A stretch of 64,000 nt of DNA, from contig NZ_PEKX01000018.1 in the NCBI RefSeq assembly GCF_002796985.1, positions 287,231 through 351,230 of the forward strand, written 5' to 3'. Numbering within the stretch: position 1 is the first letter of the stretch; the number at the start of each line of letters is the position of its first letter. Position numbers and translations under genes: made by a program. Positions 26,033 through 34,625 of this stretch are shown one piece after another. The notes under the pieces were generated by a model. It ran no database searches and was not told the origin of the DNA. It was given only the letters and a program-made list of their open reading frames with translations. The stretch is from Pseudomonas sp. (GTDB taxonomy: Bacteria > Pseudomonadota > Gammaproteobacteria > Pseudomonadales > Pseudomonadaceae).

Positions 26033-27268
26033 TCAGCGGCCTTCGCTGTCCTTCCATTTGCTCATCAGGGTGTTGGAGACCAGGCTCTCGTCGAGCAGCT
26101 TCTTCGCCGTCTCCACGCCGGCCACCGGCAAGCCGGTCGGGTCGAGCAGGCCGATCTGCACCAGCACGCTGGCCTGGTCCCAGTAGATGTGTTCATGGCA
26201 CAGCTTGTCGCCACGGAAGCGGATCACGCCGAGCATGGGGATCTCCACGTACTTGCCGGTGGGCGGCACGCCGGGGAGCATCCAGTCGATCTCGGTGGAG
26301 TGGGTGAAGCACATGACGAATTCGTCCACCACCTGCAGCGCGCCGACGGTGCGGGAGATCGGCACCAGCTTCATGTCCGGCGGATTGCCGTGGACGAAGT
26401 GGTTGCGGTAGAAGCGCGCCAGTTCGTCCTGGCCGACGCCGCCAGTCAGGGTGGGAATGTGGTTGACGTAGGGCTGGGCGACCATGGTCGCCATGGTGGC
26501 AGGCACGTCGCGGGCGGCGAATTCGTGGTGGATGTGGTCCTCCCACAGCCTGGAGAGGTCGAAGTCCGGGCCGATCTCACGCTTGAGCGCGCCGATGCTG
26601 CGCTCGTGGGCCATCAGCGCGGCAGGCTTGTCGAAGTGCATGCCGTTGGGGCGAGCGAAGGCGTGGTCGACGCCGGGGTAGCTGTAGATCTCCGCTTTCG
26701 GCAGCTTGCCGAGGACTTCACCGATGGCCGCGCGGGCGTTGGCGTCGCAGTACACATCCTGCTCGGCGAAATGCAGTACCAGTCGGCCCTGAATGTTCTG
26801 CGCCTCGTCGAGCATCTGTTCGATGCCCATGCCGTAGTAGCCCACCGAGCAGGCGGCGTCGGTGCGCGCGGCGGTGAGGTAGGCGAGCTTGCCGCCCAGG
26901 CAGAAGCCGACGTAGCCGATGCCGCGATCCGCAACTTCCGGCAGGGCGCGCAGGGCGTCCATGGCGGCAGCGATGTCGTCCACGCCCTTGTCCACGTCGA
27001 AGCGCTGGAACAGGCCGATGGCCTGGCCGAACTCGGCCTCGCTGTAGCCCAGCTCCAGGTTTGGTTGCAGGCGCCAGAACAGGTCGGGCACCAGGGCGAC
27101 GTAACCTTCCTCTGCATAGCTGTCGACGATGCTGCGCATGTTGGCGTTGACGCCGAAGATCTCCTGGCCGATCACTACGCCGGGGCCGTGCCCGCTGGCT
27201 GGTACCGCGAGGTAACCGCTGAAGCTGCCACTGCCGTCACGCGCGGCGATGCTGATGTTCTTGCCCAT
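26033..27268 (-). CDS. Dienelactone hydrolase fused to a SnoaL-like domain
   Basis: A 411-residue fusion. Residues 1-245 are a dienelactone hydrolase: Cys123 (GFCLGG), Asp171 (AEQD) and His202 (DHAFAR) form the triad of that family. Residues about 265-400 are an NTF2/SnoaL-like fold (ELARFYRNHFVHGNPP, DEFVMCFTHSTEIDWMLPG, CHEHIYWDQASVLVQIGLL). Each half exists alone in many bacteria; the fusion occurs in some proteobacteria. The substrate may be a lactone or ester, but no aromatic degradation genes lie nearby. ATG 27268 matches the start of the hydrolase fold. Confidence 0.88.
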   Translation of the reverse strand: MGKNISIAARDGSGSFSGYLAVPASGHGPGVVIGQEIFGVNANMRSIVDSYAEEGYVALVPDLFWRLQPNLELGYSEAEFGQAIGLFQRFDVDKGVDDIAAAMDALRALPEVADRGIGYVGFCLGGKLAYLTAARTDAACSVGYYGMGIEQMLDEAQNIQGRLVLHFAEQDVYCDANARAAIGEVLGKLPKAEIYSYPGVDHAFARPNGMHFDKPAALMAHERSIGALKREIGPDFDLSRLWEDHIHHEFAARDVPATMATMVAQPYVNHIPTLTGGVGQDELARFYRNHFVHGNPPDMKLVPISRTVGALQVVDEFVMCFTHSTEIDWMLPGVPPTGKYVEIPMLGVIRFRGDKLCHEHIYWDQASVLVQIGLLDPTGLPVAGVETAKKLLDESLVSNTLMSKWKDSEGR

Positions 27269-27437
27269 GTTCCCTGTCTCCCAGGCTCGTTGTTGTGTTG
27301 TTCTGGCGCCGCATAGGGTGCGTGCTGGCGCGCCGCCTGCCAAGTGGCCGATGGTGCGATGGCGGTTGACAGGGTGCTGCCGGAGGACCACAACTCGGGT
27401 TCGAATTCCCGGTTACGAACGCAAGGAGGACACCCCG

Positions 27438-27980
27438 ATGCTGCTGCGCGCCCAGGCCTCGACCCTGCTGGTCATCGACATCCAGGAACGCCTGTTCCCG
27501 GCCATTCACGACAACGAGGCAGTGCTGGAGCACAGCGCTTGGTTGCTGGCGATCGCGCGGCGGCTGAGTGTGCCGGTGCTGGCCACCGAGCAGTACCCGA
27601 AGGGCCTCGGCTCGACGCTGCCGGCGCTGCGTGATGAGCTGGCCGAAGGCGAGGTGCTGGAGAAGATTGCCTTCTCCGCCGTTGCCGACGCCGGCCTGCT
27701 GCAGATGCCCGGCGGTGAACGCCGGCAGTTCGTGGTGTGCGGCACCGAGGCGCATGTCTGCGTGCTGCAGACGGTGCTGGGCCTGTTGGCGGAGGGCCGC
27801 GAGGTATTCGTGGTGGCGGAGGGCGTCGGCTCGCGTCGCCCGCAGGACAAGGCGCTGGCGCTGGAGCGGATGCGTCAGGCCGGGGCGGTGATCGTCTCGC
27901 GGGAGATGGTCGCCTTTGAATGGTTGGAGCGCGCCGGTACGGAAGTCTTCCGCGAGATCAGCCAGCAGTTCATCCGCTGA
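27438..27980 (+). CDS. Isochorismatase-family hydrolase
   Basis: A 180-residue cysteine hydrolase of the isochorismatase superfamily, YcaC-like. The catalytic triad is visible: Asp14 (LVIDIQERL), Lys76 (VLEKIAFS) and Cys108 (GTEAHVCVLQT). Family members cleave amides, ureides or isochorismate; the substrate here is unknown. AAGGAGG precedes ATG 27438. It is divergent from the dienelactone hydrolase gene and convergent with the LysR gene, 6 bp from its stop. Confidence 0.88.
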   Translation: MLLRAQASTLLVIDIQERLFPAIHDNEAVLEHSAWLLAIARRLSVPVLATEQYPKGLGSTLPALRDELAEGEVLEKIAFSAVADAGLLQMPGGERRQFVVCGTEAHVCVLQTVLGLLAEGREVFVVAEGVGSRRPQDKALALERMRQAGAVIVSREMVAFEWLERAGTEVFREISQQFIR

Positions 27981-27986
27981 AGTTGA

Positions 27987-28877
27987 TTAGCGGCTGACGA
28001 ACAGGCGGTCGCCGAGGAAGTCGAGGAATACCCGCAGCTTCAGTGGCATGCGCCGGCCCGCCGGCCATAGCGCGTGGAAGCTGCCCTGGTGCACCGTGTG
28101 TTCGGCCAGCACCTGCACCAGCCGGCCTTCGTTCAGTGCGCTGCGTACCGCGAAGTCGGGCAGGCAGGCGATGCCCATGCCCTGGCTGGCGACGTTGATC
28201 AGCATGTCGGCGGTGTTGCAGATCAGCCCGCCGTCCAGGCGTGGCTCCGCTTCGCCGGGGGCGAGCTTGAGCGGCCAGCGCTGCACCAGCCCGCTGCTCG
28301 GGTAGCGGTAGTGCAGGCACAGGTGCTGGTTGAGGTCTGCCGGTCGTCGGGGCGTACCGTACTGGCGCAGGTAGCCGGGCGAGGCCACCAGCAGCAGGCT
28401 GAAGTCGCCCAGCTTGCGCGCCTTGAGTCGCGAGTCGCGTAGCTCGCCGCCGCGGACCACCAGGTCGAAACCTTCCTCGATGACGTCCACCAGGCGGTCG
28501 GTGAAGTCGATGTCCAGCTGGATGCGCGGGTAGCAGCGGAGGAATTCCGGTAGCACCTGCGGCAGTAGCCCGGCCACCAGCGGCATGCTGATCTTCAGTC
28601 GGCCACGAGCCTGCTGGGTCGACAGCGCCAGTTCCTGCTCCGCCGCCTCCAGCTCGTCAAGGATGCGCCGGCAGCGTTCGAGGAACAGCTGGCCCTCGTT
28701 GGACAGGCTCAGGCTGCGCGTGCTGCGGTGGAACAGGCGCACACCCAGGCGTTCCTCCAGACGCGCGATGCTCTTGCCCACCGCCGAGGCAGACAGGCCG
28801 AGCAGGCGTGCGGCCTGGGCGAAGCTCAGGGTCTCGGCGACCTGAAGGAACACGCGAAGGCCATTGAGGCTGTCCAT
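27987..28877 (-). CDS. LysR-family transcriptional regulator
   Basis: A 296-residue LysR regulator: winged HTH at residues 1-60 (SFAQAARLLGLSASAVGKSIARLE split across two helices) and a LysR substrate-binding domain at about 90-290. It is divergent from an MFS transporter gene, the standard arrangement for a regulator controlling its neighbour. The gap of 158 bp contains a CGGAC-N6-GTCCG palindrome. The inducer is unknown. ATG 28877 begins at the HTH (MDSLNGLRVFLQ). Confidence 0.92.
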   Translation of the reverse strand: MDSLNGLRVFLQVAETLSFAQAARLLGLSASAVGKSIARLEERLGVRLFHRSTRSLSLSNEGQLFLERCRRILDELEAAEQELALSTQQARGRLKISMPLVAGLLPQVLPEFLRCYPRIQLDIDFTDRLVDVIEEGFDLVVRGGELRDSRLKARKLGDFSLLLVASPGYLRQYGTPRRPADLNQHLCLHYRYPSSGLVQRWPLKLAPGEAEPRLDGGLICNTADMLINVASQGMGIACLPDFAVRSALNEGRLVQVLAEHTVHQGSFHALWPAGRRMPLKLRVFLDFLGDRLFVSR

Positions 28878-28933
28878 GTGTGGGTGTCCATGAGAGCGGG
28901 CGGCCATTGTGCCGCGCGAGGGGAGAATGATTG

Positions 28934-28949
28934 CGGACTTCTGTGTCCG
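28934..28949. promoter_or_regulatory. CGGAC-N6-GTCCG palindrome in the LysR/MFS gap
   Basis: The palindrome is preceded by TTG, and the block TTGCGGAC recurs at 29022-29029. The size of about 16 bp suits a LysR dimer site, but the assignment is only positional. Confidence 0.35.
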
Positions 28950-29035
28950 TTATGTTCGGAATCCTAGCCTGTTTTTCCGTAATGCCGGGTTGGTTAGCTT
29001 TCGGCGGGTCTTCTTCGGACTATTGCGGACCCACC

Positions 29036-30559
29036 ATGACCCCTTCCCACGACATTCCTGAAAACCGCCCCGAGGCCTCGCGCTGGCTGCTGTTGCTGGC
29101 TGCCAGCCTGACGGCGGTGCTGATACCCCTGTGCTTCACCGGCCCGGCCGTGGTGCTGCCGGCCATTGCCCATGAGCTGGGCGGCTCGGCGGTGGCGCTG
29201 AACTGGATCGTCAACGGCTACGTGCTGGCCTACGGCGCGGCGATGATGGCGGCCGGCAGTCTGGCGGACGTGTATGGGCGCAAGCGAGTCTGGCTGGTCG
29301 GCCTGGCGCTGTTCTGCGTGACCACCCTGGCGATTCCGCTGGCCGGTTCGGTGGTGGCCATCGATGTGTTGCGTCTGCTGCAGGGCGCGGGTGGCTCGGC
29401 GGCCTTCGCCGCCGCCATGGCAGCGCTGGCACAGGAGTTCGACGGGCCGATCCGCACGCGGGTGTTCAGCCTGCTGGGAACGACCTTTGGTGTTGGCCTG
29501 GCGTTCGGCCCGCTGCTGGCCGGTTGGCTCACCGACGGTCCGGGCTGGCGCTGGGTATTCCTGGTGCCGGCGGTGTGCGCGCTGGCCTCGGTGCCGGTGG
29601 TCGTGCGCTGCTGCCGCGAGACCCGCGACCCGCAGGCGCGTGGCCTGGACTGGCCGGGCGCCTTGAGCTTCACCGCCGCGCTGAGCCTGTTCACCTACGG
29701 CCTGCTGCTGGCCCCGGAGCGGGGCTGGGCTAGCTTCTCCGTGATCGCGACGCTGGTGCTGAGCGGCGTGTTGCTGGTGGTGTTCGTTGCGGTTGAGCGC
29801 CGGGTGGAGCGACCGTTGCTGGACCTGTCACTGTTCAGCCAATGGCGCTTCGTCGGCGTGCAGCTGCTGGGCGCGTCGCCGGCATTCGCCTACGTGGTGC
29901 TGATCGTGCTGCTGCCGGGGCGCTTCATCGGCATCGAGGGGCAGGGCGCGTTGCAAGCCGGCTGGACCATGCTGGCGCTGTCGGCGCCGCTGCTGGTGGT
30001 GCCCTTCCTGGCGGCGTTGCTGGCGAAGCACTTCAGTGCTGGCAGCCTCTCGGCCATTGGCCTGCTGATCGTCGCGGGTGGCTTGCTCTGGCTGGCGCGC
30101 AACCTGGCGGGCGGTGTCGCGCCAGATATGCCATTGCTGATGATCGGCATCGGTATCGGTCTGCCGTGGGGGCTGATGGACGGCCTGGCGGTGAGCGTGG
30201 TCGAGCGCGAACGCGCCGGCATGGCCACCGGCATCTTCAACACGGTGCGAGTGTCCGCCGACGCGGTGGCCATCGCCGTGGTCGGCGCATTGCTGGCCAC
30301 CCTGATCGGGGCACAGTTGGAGCCGCTGGGATTGCCCACGGCAGAGCGCCTGATGGGCGCCAACCAGTTGGCCATCGGCAACCTGGCGGCGGTGGTCGAG
30401 CAGTTGCCGCAACTGACGCCCGAGCAACTACGCAGCGATTACGTCGCGGTGTTCAGCCGGGTGCTGGAGCTGCTGGCGGGCGTGACATTCGTGGTCGCCG
30501 GGCTGGTGTTCCTGCTGCTGGGCCGGGAGCGCGCGCAGGCACTCGTGGCCGAGACTTGA
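29036..30559 (+). CDS. MFS drug-resistance transporter, 14-helix type
   Basis: A 507-residue major facilitator of the DHA2 (EmrB/QacA-like) group. About 14 hydrophobic segments are distributed along its length. The loop 2-3 motif is readable as GSLADVYGRKRVW near residue 78, and the antiporter motif C region reads GTTFGVGLAFGPLLAGWL near 155. It should export drugs or metabolites by proton antiport; the substrate is unknown. It is controlled most likely by the divergent LysR regulator. ATG 29036 is chosen because upstream sequence in frame looks non-coding. Confidence 0.9.
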   Translation: MTPSHDIPENRPEASRWLLLLAASLTAVLIPLCFTGPAVVLPAIAHELGGSAVALNWIVNGYVLAYGAAMMAAGSLADVYGRKRVWLVGLALFCVTTLAIPLAGSVVAIDVLRLLQGAGGSAAFAAAMAALAQEFDGPIRTRVFSLLGTTFGVGLAFGPLLAGWLTDGPGWRWVFLVPAVCALASVPVVVRCCRETRDPQARGLDWPGALSFTAALSLFTYGLLLAPERGWASFSVIATLVLSGVLLVVFVAVERRVERPLLDLSLFSQWRFVGVQLLGASPAFAYVVLIVLLPGRFIGIEGQGALQAGWTMLALSAPLLVVPFLAALLAKHFSAGSLSAIGLLIVAGGLLWLARNLAGGVAPDMPLLMIGIGIGLPWGLMDGLAVSVVERERAGMATGIFNTVRVSADAVAIAVVGALLATLIGAQLEPLGLPTAERLMGANQLAIGNLAAVVEQLPQLTPEQLRSDYVAVFSRVLELLAGVTFVVAGLVFLLLGRERAQALVAET

Positions 30560-30571
30560 GCCCGGGGTGGC

Positions 30572-30667
30572 GGCGGATAACGCGTGCCGCGTTATGCGCC
30601 CTACGGTCGTGCTCGGGGTGCTTCGGTTCGGGGACGTAGGGCGAATAACCGCTTGCGGTGATCCGCC
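30572..30667. repeat. Pair of inverted 33-34-bp intergenic repeats (second REP family)
   Basis: The segment 30572-30605 and the complement of 30635-30667 agree at most positions; both run from GGCGGAT to CGCCCTACG. It is a palindromic pair typical of intergenic pseudomonad repeats, distinct from the GTAGGAGCGAG family. It occupies most of the gap between the convergent MFS and rlmF genes. Confidence 0.65.
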
Positions 30668-30701
30668 GAGCCGTTGTGCGCGGGGGTGGTTGCGGTTTGA
30701 T

Positions 30702-31712
30702 TCAGTAGCGGCGGTGTTCCGGTTCGAGGAAGGTCCAGGCGACGAAGCGGCTCTGCTTCTGTCCCTGCGCCATGTCCACGGTGCGGATGCTGATGGCGCC
30801 GGCCTTCTTCAGGGCGCGACGGAAGTCGTCGAGGTTCCCGGCCTTGGATACCAGCGAGCTGAACCAGCGCACCTGCTGGCCGACCTCGGCGCTTTCCGCC
30901 GCCAGTTTGCGCAGGAAGGCGATCTCGCCGCCTTCGCACCACAGCTCGTTGCTCTGCCCGCCGAAGTTCAGCTTGGGCAGCTGGCGCGACGGGTCGAGTT
31001 TGCCCAGGTTCTTCCACTTGCGCCGGCTGCCGCTGCTGGCCTCTTCCGGCGAGGAGTGGAAAGGCGGGTTGCACAGGGTCGCGTCGAAGCGCTCATCGGC
31101 ACCGAGCAGGCCGCGGAAGATGTGTTTCGGGTCGTGTTGCTGACGCAGTTCGATGGCATTGCTCAGGCCCGGATTGCCGTTGACGATGGCGTGTGCGGAG
31201 GCCAGGGCGGCCGGTTCGATGTCCGAACCGAGGAAGCGCCAGCCGTAGTCCTGGTGGCCGATCAACGGGTAGATGCAGTTGGCGCCGACGCCGATATCCA
31301 GCATGCGCACCTCAGGCCCGCGCGGCACGCTGCCGCCGTTCTCCTCGGCGAGCAGGTCGGCGAGGTAGTGCACGTAGTCCGCCCGGCCGGGGATCGGCGG
31401 GCAGAGGAAGCCAGCGGGGATGTCCCACTGGCCGATGCCGTACTGTGCCTTCAGTAGCGCGCGGTTGAACACGCGCACCGCCTCGGGGTTGGCGAAGTCG
31501 ATGCTGGGCTTGCCGTAGGGGTTGGTGATGACGAAGCGGCCCAGCTCCGGGCATCCCCCGATCAGCGCCGGAAAGTCGTAATGCCCCTGGTGCCGGTTGC
31601 GCGGGTGCAGCAGGTTCGGCCGCTTGGTGGCGGGGTCGCGTAGGGGCTGGGCGGATTTCGCGGGCAGGGCGGGGCGTTTCGACGGCTTTGGTGGTTTCGA
31701 GAGATTCGACAT
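30702..31712 (-). CDS. rlmF: 23S rRNA (adenine1618-N6)-methyltransferase RlmF
   Basis: A 336-residue SAM-dependent methyltransferase that modifies A1618 of 23S rRNA. The SAM motif MLDIGVGANCIYPL is near residue 137 and the N6-adenine catalytic motif NPPF near 220. The conserved opening LHPRNRHQGHYDF and the sequence GKPSIDFANPEAVRVFNRALL identify RlmF (YbiN). The N-terminal 30 residues are Lys/Pro-rich. It is a single gene on the minus strand, upstream of a VTT-domain gene. Confidence 0.95.
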   Translation of the reverse strand: MSNLSKPPKPSKRPALPAKSAQPLRDPATKRPNLLHPRNRHQGHYDFPALIGGCPELGRFVITNPYGKPSIDFANPEAVRVFNRALLKAQYGIGQWDIPAGFLCPPIPGRADYVHYLADLLAEENGGSVPRGPEVRMLDIGVGANCIYPLIGHQDYGWRFLGSDIEPAALASAHAIVNGNPGLSNAIELRQQHDPKHIFRGLLGADERFDATLCNPPFHSSPEEASSGSRRKWKNLGKLDPSRQLPKLNFGGQSNELWCEGGEIAFLRKLAAESAEVGQQVRWFSSLVSKAGNLDDFRRALKKAGAISIRTVDMAQGQKQSRFVAWTFLEPEHRRY

Positions 31713-31764
31713 GAGGGCGCGCAGGGCAGGGAAGCGGTGGGCGATTTTCCCACAGTTGCGCGCT

Positions 31765-32343
31765 TCAGCCGAGCAGCACGTTACCCAGGCGCTCGAACAG
31801 CAGGCAGCAGAGCAGCAGCGGGATCGGCAGGCCGAGCAGGGTGCCGAGCATGTACGGCCAGAAACCGATACCCGAGAGGGCCAGGCTGTAGTTCAGCGTT
31901 GGCGAGGTGATGAAGGCGTGACGCAGCAGGAACACGCTGCTCGCCGGGCGTTGGTCGAGGTGGCTGAACACCGCGCGGGTCAGCCGGTTGTTCAGCAGGC
32001 GCAGGCCGTTGCCGCCGACAGCGCGCACGATCAGGAAGGTGAAGCCGCAGGAGAACACCGCCGCACAGTAGGTGATCAGCCCGCCCCACAGCTTGCCCAG
32101 GGCCAGCACGGCGGCGGCGAGGAACAGCAGGCCGGGGATGTGCAGCAGGTTGCCCAGGGCGAACAGGCCGGCAAACAGCAGCAGGCCGCCCAGGCGGTTG
32201 CCGGTCAGCTCGTTGCGCAGCGTGTCGAGGCTGAATTCCTCGTGCAGGCCGCTGGCGCGGTAGAGCAGGGCGAGCCCGCCGGCGAAGGCGAGCAGCAGGA
32301 TCAGTCGGCGAAAGCGCCAGAGGGTAGGCGGGACGGCAAACAT
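31765..32343 (-). CDS. VTT/TVP38-like inner-membrane protein
   Basis: A 192-residue membrane protein with about five hydrophobic segments. The VTT (SNARE-associated/DedA-like) core is visible: LLHIPGLLFLAAAVLALGKLWGG, then FLLRHAFITSPTLNYSLALSGI with its conserved Arg and Pro. TVP38/DedA relatives are proposed lipid scramblases or transporters. Start ATG 32343 is preferred; the frame stays open to 32421 over the next gene's end. It lies 10 bp after the small winged-helix gene on the same strand. Confidence 0.85.
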   Translation of the reverse strand: MFAVPPTLWRFRRLILLLAFAGGLALLYRASGLHEEFSLDTLRNELTGNRLGGLLLFAGLFALGNLLHIPGLLFLAAAVLALGKLWGGLITYCAAVFSCGFTFLIVRAVGGNGLRLLNNRLTRAVFSHLDQRPASSVFLLRHAFITSPTLNYSLALSGIGFWPYMLGTLLGLPIPLLLCCLLFERLGNVLLG

Positions 32344-32353
32344 GCGGAAAGGC

Positions 32354-32650
32354 TCAGGGGTACTGCAGGATGTCCTTGATCCGCGAAAGGTGCGCGGCGA
32401 TCCAGCGCGGATCGATGGCACCCCAGTCGCGGATGCGGTAGTGGCCGGCGTTGTTGCGCTCGCCGTCGTGCTGCTCGAAGGCGCAGTCGATGTCCAGGTC
32501 GGCCAGCGCGGCGAGGGTGTCCTGGGCGGTGCGCCGGGGCATGCCGGTGGCTTCCATCAGCGCCGGGACGCTAGTGGCGGTGCCGCTGTCGATCAGCCAG
32601 GCCACATAGAGGCGGCGGTAGAAACTGCTTTTGGTCTTGCTCACTTCCAT
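32354..32650 (-). CDS. Small winged-helix DNA-binding protein
   Basis: A 98-residue protein with one predicted winged helix-turn-helix (residues 10-55: FYRRLYVAWLIDSG, then VPALMEATGMPRRTAQDTLAAL as the HTH). The remaining part is short and polar. It looks like a conserved pseudomonad regulator of unknown target, perhaps controlling the neighbouring VTT gene with which it forms a two-gene unit. No cofactor site can be seen. Confidence 0.75.
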   Translation of the reverse strand: MEVSKTKSSFYRRLYVAWLIDSGTATSVPALMEATGMPRRTAQDTLAALADLDIDCAFEQHDGERNNAGHYRIRDWGAIDPRWIAAHLSRIKDILQYP

Positions 32651-32684
32651 CGAGACGCTTCCTTGTTGATCTTGTGGTGGACGG

Positions 32685-34514
32685 CTACAGCGGCAGCAGC
32701 CAGGGTACCAGCACGACGCTGACGATCATCACCAGAATCGTGAAGGGTACGCCAACCTTGACGAAATCGGCGAAGCGATAGCGCCCGGGCCCCAGCACCA
32801 GGGTATTCACCGGGGAGGAAATCGGCGTCATGAAGGCGGCCGACGCAGCCAGTGCGACGATCATCGCGAAAGCCTCGGGGGAGGCGCCCAGAGCCTTGGC
32901 CGTGGCGATGGCGACCGGCGCCATGAGCACGGCGGTGGCGGTGTTGGAGATAAACAGGCCGATGATCGCCGTGAGCACGAACAGGCTGGCGAGGATGGCG
33001 TAGGGCCCCGCGCCACCCAGAGCGCCGACCAGGCCGTTGACCGCCAGGGTGATGCCTCCGGTCTTCTGCAGTGCCAGGGCGAAGGGCAGCATGCCGACGA
33101 TCAGCAGCAGGCTCTGCCAGTGGATAGAGCGGTAGGCGCTGTCCATGTCGATGCAGCGGAACGCGCCCATCAGCAGGCAGGCGATCAGCGCCGCCATGAC
33201 GTTGGGCACCAGCCCGCTGACCATCAGGATCACCATCACCGCCAGGCTGAACAGCGCGTGGGGCGCCTGGCTGGCGGCAGGGGCGGCCTCGTCCACCTCG
33301 GCCGGCAGGCTGAGCACCAGGAAGTCGCGACCACGTGCCTGCAACTGGCGGATTTCCTTCCAGCCACCGATCACCAGCAGGGTGTCGCCGACCTTCAGCT
33401 TGGCCTCCAGCAGGCCTTCCACCAGCGCCTCGCGGTTGCGCCGCAGGCCGACCACGTTGAGGCCGAACTGGCTGCGGAACTCCAGGTCCAGCACGCTTTT
33501 GCCCAGCAGCGTGGATTCCGGTGGCAGGGTGACTTCGGCCATGCCCACCTCGTGGGCGCGCTCGGTAAAGTAATCGCCTTGCAGGCTCAGCGGCTCCAGG
33601 CCGAATTCGTGGTACATGCCCAGCAGGTCGCTGCGGTCGCCGTAGATGTCCACCAGCAGCACGTCGCCAGCGTGCAGCACGACGTTGGCGCTGGGGCTGA
33701 GGATCTTCAGGCGGAAGTGCACCATGCGTTCGATGGCCACCACGTTGGTGCCGGCGCGGGCGCGCAGCTCGATGTCGCCCAGGCTCATGCCCACCAGTTG
33801 CGAGTCAGGACGGATGCGCAGGCGGCGTTCGCGGCCGGCGAGCTGGTAGTCGCGGATCAGGTCGCCGAGGGTGCGGCGTTTGACGCTCTGCCCGGCGTCG
33901 CTATCGTCATCACCCAGCCAGCGGCGCGCCACCAGCATGTAGCCGATACCGAGCACCAGCACGACCAGGCCGAACGGCGTGAAGCTGAAGAAGCCGAAGC
34001 CTTTCGAGCCTTCGCGCACCAGTTCGCTGTGGATCACCACGTTGGGCGCGGTGGCGACCAGGGTGAGCATGCCGCTGATCAACCCGGCGAAGCTCAGCGG
34101 CATCATCAGCCGGCGCGGCGCCACGTGCAGGCGCGCGGCGATGCTCAGCACCACGGGAATGAAGATGGCGACCACGCCGGTGGAGCTCATCACCGAGCCG
34201 AGCCCGGCCACCGCGAGCATCAGCAGGACCAGCAGGCGTGTCTCGCTGGCGCCGGCGCGGCGCGTCAGCCATTCGCCGATGCGGTAGGCCACGCCGGTGC
34301 GCACCAGGCCCTCGCCAATGACGAACAGCGCGGCGATCAGGATGACGTTGGGGTCGGCGAAGCCGGCCAGCGATTCCTGCACGCTGAGCACCCCTGACAG
34401 CGGCAGCGCGACCATCACCAGCAGGGCGACCACGTCCATGCGCGGACGGTTGATGACGAACAGCCCGACGGCGGTGGCGAGCAGGGCGAGGACCCAGATC
34501 AGTGGCAGACTCAT
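32685..34514 (-). CDS. SLC13/DASS-family anion transporter with two RCK-C domains
   Basis: A 609-residue inner-membrane transporter. Two membrane halves (about 1-205 and 420-609) flank a soluble insert with two TrkA-C/RCK-C domains (about 225-310 and 320-400; for example LVGMSLGDIELRARAGTNVVAIER and STLLGKSVLDLEFRSQFGLNVVGL, each split). The SNT-type motifs are ATAPN in the first half and FISNTATAVLMAP in the second. Relatives carry sulfate, dicarboxylates or other anions with Na+ or H+. The substrate is unknown. A single gene. Confidence 0.9.
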   Translation of the reverse strand: MSLPLIWVLALLATAVGLFVINRPRMDVVALLVMVALPLSGVLSVQESLAGFADPNVILIAALFVIGEGLVRTGVAYRIGEWLTRRAGASETRLLVLLMLAVAGLGSVMSSTGVVAIFIPVVLSIAARLHVAPRRLMMPLSFAGLISGMLTLVATAPNVVIHSELVREGSKGFGFFSFTPFGLVVLVLGIGYMLVARRWLGDDDSDAGQSVKRRTLGDLIRDYQLAGRERRLRIRPDSQLVGMSLGDIELRARAGTNVVAIERMVHFRLKILSPSANVVLHAGDVLLVDIYGDRSDLLGMYHEFGLEPLSLQGDYFTERAHEVGMAEVTLPPESTLLGKSVLDLEFRSQFGLNVVGLRRNREALVEGLLEAKLKVGDTLLVIGGWKEIRQLQARGRDFLVLSLPAEVDEAAPAASQAPHALFSLAVMVILMVSGLVPNVMAALIACLLMGAFRCIDMDSAYRSIHWQSLLLIVGMLPFALALQKTGGITLAVNGLVGALGGAGPYAILASLFVLTAIIGLFISNTATAVLMAPVAIATAKALGASPEAFAMIVALAASAAFMTPISSPVNTLVLGPGRYRFADFVKVGVPFTILVMIVSVVLVPWLLPL

Positions 34515-34625
34515 GCGCTTCCCTAGCGAAATTCCGGCGCTATTGTGCCCGCTGGCGCGGGCGCAATGCCTTGACCCGGTGCAGCTTAGCGAAGCTTGCC
34601 GGCCTGCGTGTGAAGCGAGAAGTCC

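Noticed and set aside
27391..27411. CGGGTTCGAATTCCCG resembles a tRNA T-arm
   Set aside because: The stem does not pair in the 5-bp, 7-nt-loop form, and no acceptor, D or anticodon arms surround it. It is simply a palindrome around GAATTC.
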